Positions 57,264-64,000 of a stretch of 64,000 nucleotides of DNA are shown in pieces. Every line of letters begins with the position of its first letter. Within the stretch, counting starts at the first letter, position 1. The DNA is from Epiperipatus broadwayi (lineage: Eukaryota > Onychophora > Udeonychophora > Euonychophora > Peripatidae). The DNA is taken from positions 22,648,900 through 22,712,899 of the forward strand of contig JAQFVV010012394.1 in assembly GCA_028023455.1 (NCBI GenBank), in the 5' to 3' direction. The notes under the pieces are model-generated. The model worked only from the letters and a program-made list of their open reading frames with translations, ran no database searches and was not told the DNA's origin. The position numbers were made by a program, and so were the translations under genes.

Positions 57264-59196
57264 CAATGTTTCTTAAAGTGGGTAGTAGAGGGCGATAGTT
57301 GTTCAAAAGCATGGGGGAGGGGGCATTCAGGTCTAGCCTTTTCTCCGGATACACCAGTCATTGGCTTTAACTCACTTTCAAACCGCTAATTTTTATGTTA
57401 TTTTGCCAATTTTATGCTTATTTTATAAATTGTTAATGTGCAAGAATATATAAAAAAGGAGGACAGTCAGAGTAATTGTAAATGTTTTGTACATTTTTGA
57501 TGTTTTGTTTTTTTTTATTAACAAGTTAAAAGGAATGCAGGTTATTATTGTATGGTTAATTTTAAATTTTACTAATAAATAGAAGTGGTCATCCTGTGCA
57601 TTATATTTTTTGTTAAAAAAATAAAGTAATTTAAGGCCAATATCAGCTGAGAGAATCTAAAAATTTGTCATATCTCAGATTGGTTTTTTTTTTTAAATCT
57701 TTTGTAAAGATGGAAAAAGCTATTTCCATTGTATTAAAATTAGCAACTATATGTAAAATGGACCACCTTAGGGAATTAAAAGAGTCTGAATGGAAAATGA
57801 AAGAAGTGAAAGATACAAAGGTGTAAAAAGCTCAATTATGTTTTGATCAATTATCCAAGAAATTGGAGATTATGGCTGTAATAATGAAAGAGGGATACTG
57901 AATTTGTATTGCTGTAGATGTGCTATAAAATGTTTTTCAGCAAGTGATGGTGGGGGTCTCTTCAGAGTTTATTGTTTTCCTTGCTATGTTTTGTATGCTG
58001 GGCAGTTAAGGGTTTGCTGAAGTAAGAGAAATATTCTAGTTGTAAAGCAGTGGAGAACTTTATGAAAGAAGGCAGAGCTGAGCTTCAAATTATAATTTGT
58101 CCAGAATTGCGTGATCGACTCTAGGTTGGCTGATGTTGTTATTATAAAGATTTCTAGAGAAAACTGAGAAATATAAAAATGCCTAAATTTTATCATTAAA
58201 ATGCTAATGAAGTAAACTCCCAATGTTAGTGCTCCTACACTGCTGTCACATAGCCACAGATGCTAGCTGATGATGATGAATACCTTAATGCATGTTTTGC
58301 TGTGAAGGGAAGCCCTCACCGCCTTATTGTCATGGTTTATAACGCACTTAAAAGTTACTAAGTCCGGGGATGGTTAATGGAAAAGAAACCAGAAGGAAAC
58401 TGGATGGTATATATTTTTTATTTATTTATTATCATTATATCTCGTTGCTATAAATTTTATAGTATTTTTTTTATTATTTGATTTTCCTACTTTAAAACAG
58501 TCCTATCAAATTAACTTCTGGAATATTCTTGTATATGCCGAGGCGTAGAGATATATATATACATATTTGTTTGTTGTTGTTTACTTTTAACACATTGTTC
58601 TATTTGAGAAAAGAGAAACTCACTTTGCATGAAATTATTATTATTATTTTTGTAATCTCTGTATGTGATTAGTGAAAATTTATTGACATGTTGAATTGGT
58701 TTTTGTTTTTTAATTTGTTGGCAGTATTTCCCTTTTGAAAGTGTTTTTTCTTCTCAAAAGTGGCACATAAAGGTGAAGTTTAGGTTCAGCCTTTCAAAGA
58801 TATATCGTCTAAAACTTTGTGATACCAATTAACAGGGTATTAGAGTTTTGGATAGGGAGAAATCAGGAAATATAATTAATTTTGGTTTGATTTCACTCAT
58901 TTAAACATAAATTTAATAACTTTAAATTTTGGGGGTTTTTTTTCTTGTTATTGATATTGAGTTTATGTTGATGCTTTATTCCAATGCATGACATTGACAT
59001 CATGTTATACCTTGTGTGCATTGTATGAATTATGTACAGGGTAGACATCATCCGATACAGTATCATTAGTTGCTATTTACGTCAAAAATATCAAGCATAT
59101 TGGACGCAGAAAACTGTTATACTTAGGGGGCGGGCGTTTACAAAATTTATGTCTTGCAAAGGGGGACGGTGGCCTGAAAAGGTTTGGGAACCTATG
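57264..59196. mobile_element. hAT-like DNA element, 1.93 kb
   Basis: Flanked by the exact 8-bp repeat GATTAGAG (57256-57263, 59197-59204). The left end CAATGTTTCTTAAAGTGGG and the inverse of the right end, CATAGGTTCCCAAACC, are degenerate inverted repeats of the CAG(T/G)GTTCCCAAA type seen in animal hAT elements. No transposase motif was recognised inside; the interior is decayed or non-autonomous. It contains GGGGGAGGGGGCATT and GGGGGCGGGCG tracts near its two ends. Confidence 0.8.
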
Positions 59197-59204
59197 GATT
59201 AGAG

Positions 59205-61329
59205 AAATAAATAATTTTACATTATAAAGATGAATTCAGGCAAGTTTTACAGTTTTATTTTATAAATGATTTAATTTAATAAGAATTTTAAGAAATAAGA
59301 TTGAATGTTCATTATATTAAATAAGCTAGCTTGATATTAAAATTACCAGATTTAAAGATTAATTTATAGAGCTCTGCAATTTTTGAAAAGAATGTTACTG
59401 ATCTTCTTGGTTGTAAATCGTAATGCAGGCACATCAGACGGAATATGTAGCTGCATTCTGGATCTCTGAATAGGTCACATGGTTTAAACTATGATCTTCT
59501 TATGGTAGGCCATTGCCAAAGGTTTCCTAGTTCTACAGTGATGATGATGGGTTGATAGGCATATAGAATGGGACTAGAAACTGCCATCTCCCCTCAGGAA
59601 AAAGAGAAAATATAATGCCCTTCTACTCCGCCAAGTTAAAGATCGAACTGACATGGGGACTGGTGGCCATGCTTCTTTAGATTTATTGTCTCTATTTGCA
59701 CCTCGAAATATTGCCCATTTATATGGATTCAAGAATTAGCACACCTTGCTGTCAACAAGATTATTTACTTCTTGAGAATCAATTAGCACTCTCTGAAATT
59801 TTATAACTTAATTCATTTAAACCTCCCTGTTAATTTTTAAGAGGATGTTTTTAACTAAACTTGACCATTTTAAATCCCTACTGACTTTCAGTAAATCTTG
59901 TTTACCAAAAATTATATATTTTTGGAAAAATATTATTATTTAGCAAAAATCTAAATTGCCTCAGCCAGCTATGCTAAAACAGGTGAACCTAGCATGACTT
60001 TTGTTTACAATTTATTTAAGGTTAAAATTAAAAAGAACTTTTAAATAATATTGCTCTTTATATATATCACGATCATATGTATAACATGCATATACACATG
60101 ATTTGAAATGTAAAAATAATAAATTGACTCTTTTTAACAAAATAAAATCTATAATACAAAATATATTATTTTAAAATAAAATATACACACTGTAATGTAT
60201 ATGTATAAACCGATATTACAATCATTTGTCCACACATATATGTGTGATGATACCTATATAACTGTGCTGATGCTTATATACATGTATTCAGAGAGGGTGG
60301 GTTTAAATCCAGCACGGATGGAGCTGTGGGGAAAAATGGGTGAAACGTATATGAGGTCAACATCTAGATCATCATTACAAAAAAGTGGCTTTTTAATTAC
60401 ATAATAAACAAATAGGGAAAAAGTAGCTTTCTCAAACTAAACTTCCAACGTTACTGATAGTTGATATAATAATAGGCTAGACTTTAAAATGATACCTTAT
60501 AACTAACTAAATCAAACTTATAACATAAACAAAAAGAATGTATTTAACTTTATTATCTCTCTCTCGGTATTTCAATAGCTTTCTCTCAGGTTTAGCATTA
60601 AAAACAACTAACGAGATTTGAGTACTTGCCAAAATATAAAGTTGAAGCAAAGGGAATATTTTATTGAATCTAATTTATACTAACAAACAACTAAATATGA
60701 ATAATTTATTTAATATCTCTAAATCATTAATGTTCTATAATACAACTGCTTATTAAGGTTTGTGCAAATGATGATTAGCATTTAAATATTCTCAGGGTAA
60801 AATTAATTTAATTAACAAACTCAAGTATTGCACAATGATCCAAGTGTACTGATAAATGATTAAAAAGAAATAGACACAAAATCAAGTAAAACAAGTGGTA
60901 TATCTTTATTTATGATCTGTATTTCTCTTTTCCTTTTTATTAACAAAGCATCCTATCTATTTTTATTTCATAGGTTTTTCACTTGATTTCTATGACATTT
61001 ATGTTTATAACACTTGTTAACAACATCTTTATAAAGTTGCATTTGTATCTGAATAAAGACTATTTACTCTTTAAGAATAAATAAAATGCAATAATAATAA
61101 TATCATTTGACAATATCAGATGGTTCAAAATCAAAGATTCATTTTTTTTTTGGCAGGTTCACATTAATCAAAAAAAATATATATCAATATTCTCCTTATA
61201 CTATACTAAATCTTAGATGGAAAAATAATATCTTGTATCTAATTATTAATATTAATATTGTAGTATTTTGTAAAAATGGCAGATATGTTTGTGCACTCCG
61301 GAAAAACTAGAATGTATTCGAGAGGTTGT
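59205..61329. other. No confident features
   Basis: A moderately complex patch at 59400-59720 and a tRNA-B-box-like string GGGTTTAAATCC near 60300 stand out, but neither could be assigned. Confidence 0.35.
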
Positions 61330-62045
61330 TTTTAGATCGCGCACTGATAACTGAGGAATTTAATTAACGTAATGGCAATGTTAATTCCAAGAAATATTTG
61401 CTGATGGCAAATATTTCTAGATAAGAGACGTTAACTTATTGGACAGTATATTAATTGCTGCAGTTATCAGAGAGCCATAGTATAGGAGTATACAAGCAGT
61501 GAGGGAATAGCAGACATTTTTTGAGTGCATCTACAGTAAAGTTACTGTTCAATTCCAATAGGAGACATCTAGCGTCAGTGCTTGCGGTTAATGTCCAGCG
61601 CCCAGTGGAAATGTAGTTCATGGGTATAGCTGAAGGAGACCACAGCCTGAGGAAACCGTCTGGATAGCAGCTGAATAAAGAGTTGAGTTTCCCGCGGTTT
61701 TCAAGTGAAGTAGACTGTTGCAGAGACGGAAGCTGTAAGGAGCTTAAGGTCAGTCGCACTGCTTACTACGAAGAGTTCGTGTACAGCTAAACTGGACAGG
61801 GGCGAAGGTATGCCCATTGTGAACTGTTTTTGTAGCAGCCAGCTTGAAAGAACATCGAGGGAACTGAACTTTAGCGAACTGTAGAAATAGAGTCGTTGCA
61901 GAGCATTCGTTGCGTAGCAGATCGTGCAGAGCATTCATTGCAGAGTAAGAAAGCAGAGCATTCGTTGCAAGAGAACAGCGTGGGAATTGAATATTAGTGA
62001 ACTATAGAGACAGAGTTGTTGCAGACTATTCGCTATTCTGATTAC
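61330..62045. other. GC-richer island with internal repeats
   Basis: This 0.7-kb segment is clearly richer in G+C and CpG than its surroundings. It contains a two-copy repeat about 125 bp apart (GAACT...AGCGAACTGTAGA near 61863 and GAATT...AGTGAACTATAGA near 61988) and three copies of GCAGAGCATTC(G/A)TTGC between 61898 and 61970. It could be a solo LTR, or a promoter with an untranslated first exon. No TG...CA boundaries with target duplications were found. Confidence 0.4.
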
Positions 62046-64000
62046 TTAAAAACATTGTGTCTTAATGTATATAATCATACATATGGATAAATCAAATATT
62101 AACTCCCATTTTTCAAACATAATTATTATTTGTGATATTAAATTTATACATATACACTTTTTCATGCAAAGAATAATTTTATTATCAAAACCGGTGGTTA
62201 TAAAGTGCAAAAGATATAATATCTAAGTGATATGAAATTTAATTAAAATAAAAAATCAAATATTTTTTTGCATTTAAGTGTGAACACAAAAAACAACCTG
62301 AGTTGTGATCTGGATTTTAAATTTGATAGAGTTTACCATTTTATCCCTGAACTACATACCAGATACTAAATTAATCGATAGCCTGTAACTAGTATGATAT
62401 ATAACATTTTGGATAATGTCTCCAAGTGATTGCAATGTGAATTAAAAAAATAAAATTCTGTTTGGGTTTTTTTTTTTTCAAAAAAAAAAAAAGTAATTTC
62501 TAATTTTATTTTATTTTCAATTATATTTTTTTGAATTGTGGATGAGGCAATGAGTAAATGTTAAATCAATGAACACAAAGACCACACATATTACACCCCA
62601 CAAGCTGAAAAACATATCAGATGGTTTTATTCTTTCCATCATATTTTTAGCATCTTATGGACTATTTAAATGACATTTTTCTGCTACCTTTATATTATTA
62701 TGCTGATAAGGGTGTCTAACTATCACTTCTATACAATAAATTGGAACGATACACTTCCTATGATGCAATTATTTCAGGACTGGCTCCATACAAATCCTCA
62801 ATAAGAGCAAAGTAGATAAATAAAAGTTGTCAAACAATTGTCTTTGCTCAGAAATGAAATTATTTGAGGCTATCTATATTGAGTCTTAAACTATACTGAT
62901 GATAGCAACTCTGTTCAATATTAAACCTATCAAAGCTTATTCAACAACGAAATTGCAAGGTAAAGCCATCACTGAAACCATTGTATTCGAAGAAAATTCA
63001 CTTAATAGTACTTTTTTTAAATTAAAAATAATTAATTTTATCAATATTTACTTAAAGATCTTTTCAATTATCTCAGGCTTAAGCTATTATTAATTGTCTT
63101 AATACTATGCTGCAATTGCTGAGAAATCTGTAAAAAAATCTTAATTGGAAAAGTAAGATATACAGTAAGCACAATTGAATGTAACTATAGCAACAGACAT
63201 TCATTCTACATGAATAAGTCCCATGTTTATTTTTGTTAACTGTGTCACCCCCCACCCCACTTCTACAAATACTTTACTAACAGTAGATTGAATGCTTGAT
63301 TTTTTTTCTTCATAATTAATTTCTTTAAAATGACATTCAAAGAATTTCCCTTTTGCTAGTATTAAAACCTTTCCCACAGCTATATATGTGTGTGTGTCTT
63401 TCTCTTATATGCAACTGGATATGTTATTTATAATTGATAGGATGGTTCATAATTACATATTGTCCAATTGAGATAATTACAATTAATGTTTGAATCATTA
63501 CGAAGTCCAAAAAGCAGTTTGGTTTGAAAAAACATATATATAATAAAATTTTTCATATCATAAATACTTAAAAGAGTTAATTTTTTTTTTAAAAAAAAAA
63601 AGATCTGAATTTCTCATTTCTATTCCAAGATAGTAATCTCAAAAGTGATTTCATATTTATTTCCTTAAACTCTTAGTCAAAAAAATGTCTTTAGTAAAAG
63701 TCATGAAATGATTCACACTTTTTAAAACCATTTAAAATTATATTTGTTTATTTTTGAAATCCAAAAAAAAAAAAACATCCATTAAGTAATTTTTTATAAA
63801 TAAAAAGTCTGATGAAATACTTTACTATAAAATGTTATGTAATATATACTTTAATAATTCTCATATTTGATTATAAAAAAAAATCCACTTTTCTATTTAG
63901 TTTAATTTTTCTAAAAACATACAAATAAATTTATTTTAAGGCAATAAAAAAAAAATTAAACCATACCTTTATACCAGCAAGAGTCAAATTTTTAGCTAAA
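62046..64000. other. AT-rich stretch without recognisable features
   Basis: Homopolymer runs and a short GT run near 63386 only. The 64-codon frame at 62899-63093 is not recognised. Confidence 0.4.

Noticed and set aside
60290-60315. tRNA gene suggested by GGGTTTAAATCC
   Set aside because: No A box or cloverleaf could be drawn around the B-box-like string.

Overview
This is a eukaryotic, almost certainly animal, genomic window. It is strongly A+T-rich (about three quarters A+T by eye), has GT-AG introns, almost no long open frames, and is densely layered with decayed transposable elements. Nothing fixes the species; the RTE, jockey-like, Penelope-like and Ty3/gypsy families together with large AT-rich introns fit an invertebrate with a large repeat-rich genome.

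The only host gene I can support is on the minus strand in the first 11 kb. Two short exons (10415-10509, then 3994-4102) encode consecutive pieces of the N-terminal adenylation-like region of a ubiquitin-activating enzyme E1, closest to the UBA6 type. They are joined by a 6.3-kb intron that splits one arginine codon exactly. The neighbouring exons were not identified; one weak first-exon candidate lies at 22.1-22.25 kb.

The rest is a record of nested insertions. 1-522: 3' end of an RTE-type LINE. 4.4-5.05, 10.9-11.55, 36.8-40.25 and 45.6-46.06 kb: four copies of one LINE family, the third nearly full length. 12.56-14.56 kb: two Penelope-like elements (GIY-YIG remnants) head to head, forming a 2-kb imperfect palindrome. 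17.04-18.0 kb: a second inverted pair of Penelope-like 3' ends around about 152 AAT units. 24.3-26.7 kb: an inverted LINE with an APE-type endonuclease. 26.87-32.58 kb: an old minus-strand Ty3/gypsy element with LTRs and a deleted gag-protease section. 34.1-35.6 kb: a tRNA-derived SINE and a LINE 3' end. 43.64-44.4 kb: a jockey-like LINE C-terminus. 46.40-51.68 kb: a younger plus-strand Ty3/gypsy element with a complete order gag-PR-RT-RH-INT, broken by several one-base frameshifts. 53.50-54.46 kb: a pogo/Tigger-like DNA element. 57.26-59.20 kb: a hAT-like DNA element with an exact 8-bp target duplication.

The most interesting content is two unrelated families of short dispersed elements that carry hammerhead self-cleaving ribozyme motifs. 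Family 1 has three copies (53-55.3 kb), each with the CTGATGA core, a stem II hairpin, a GAAA-type strand, a very short stem III and a stem I with an internal loop. Family 2 comprises foldback elements at 17.9, 32.3, 37.5-38.2 and 41.06-41.34 kb, inserted with 11-13-bp target duplications. In the palindromic copies the hairpin arms are an extended stem I around a hammerhead core or its remnant. One insertion is a tandem dimer of two units dropped into a LINE. This architecture, with short stem III and tandem units, is what is known for Penelope-like elements and retrozymes, and Penelope-like remnants are present nearby, so a retrozyme-like non-autonomous system is the best current reading. None of this has been tested here; the ribozyme folds were paired by hand.
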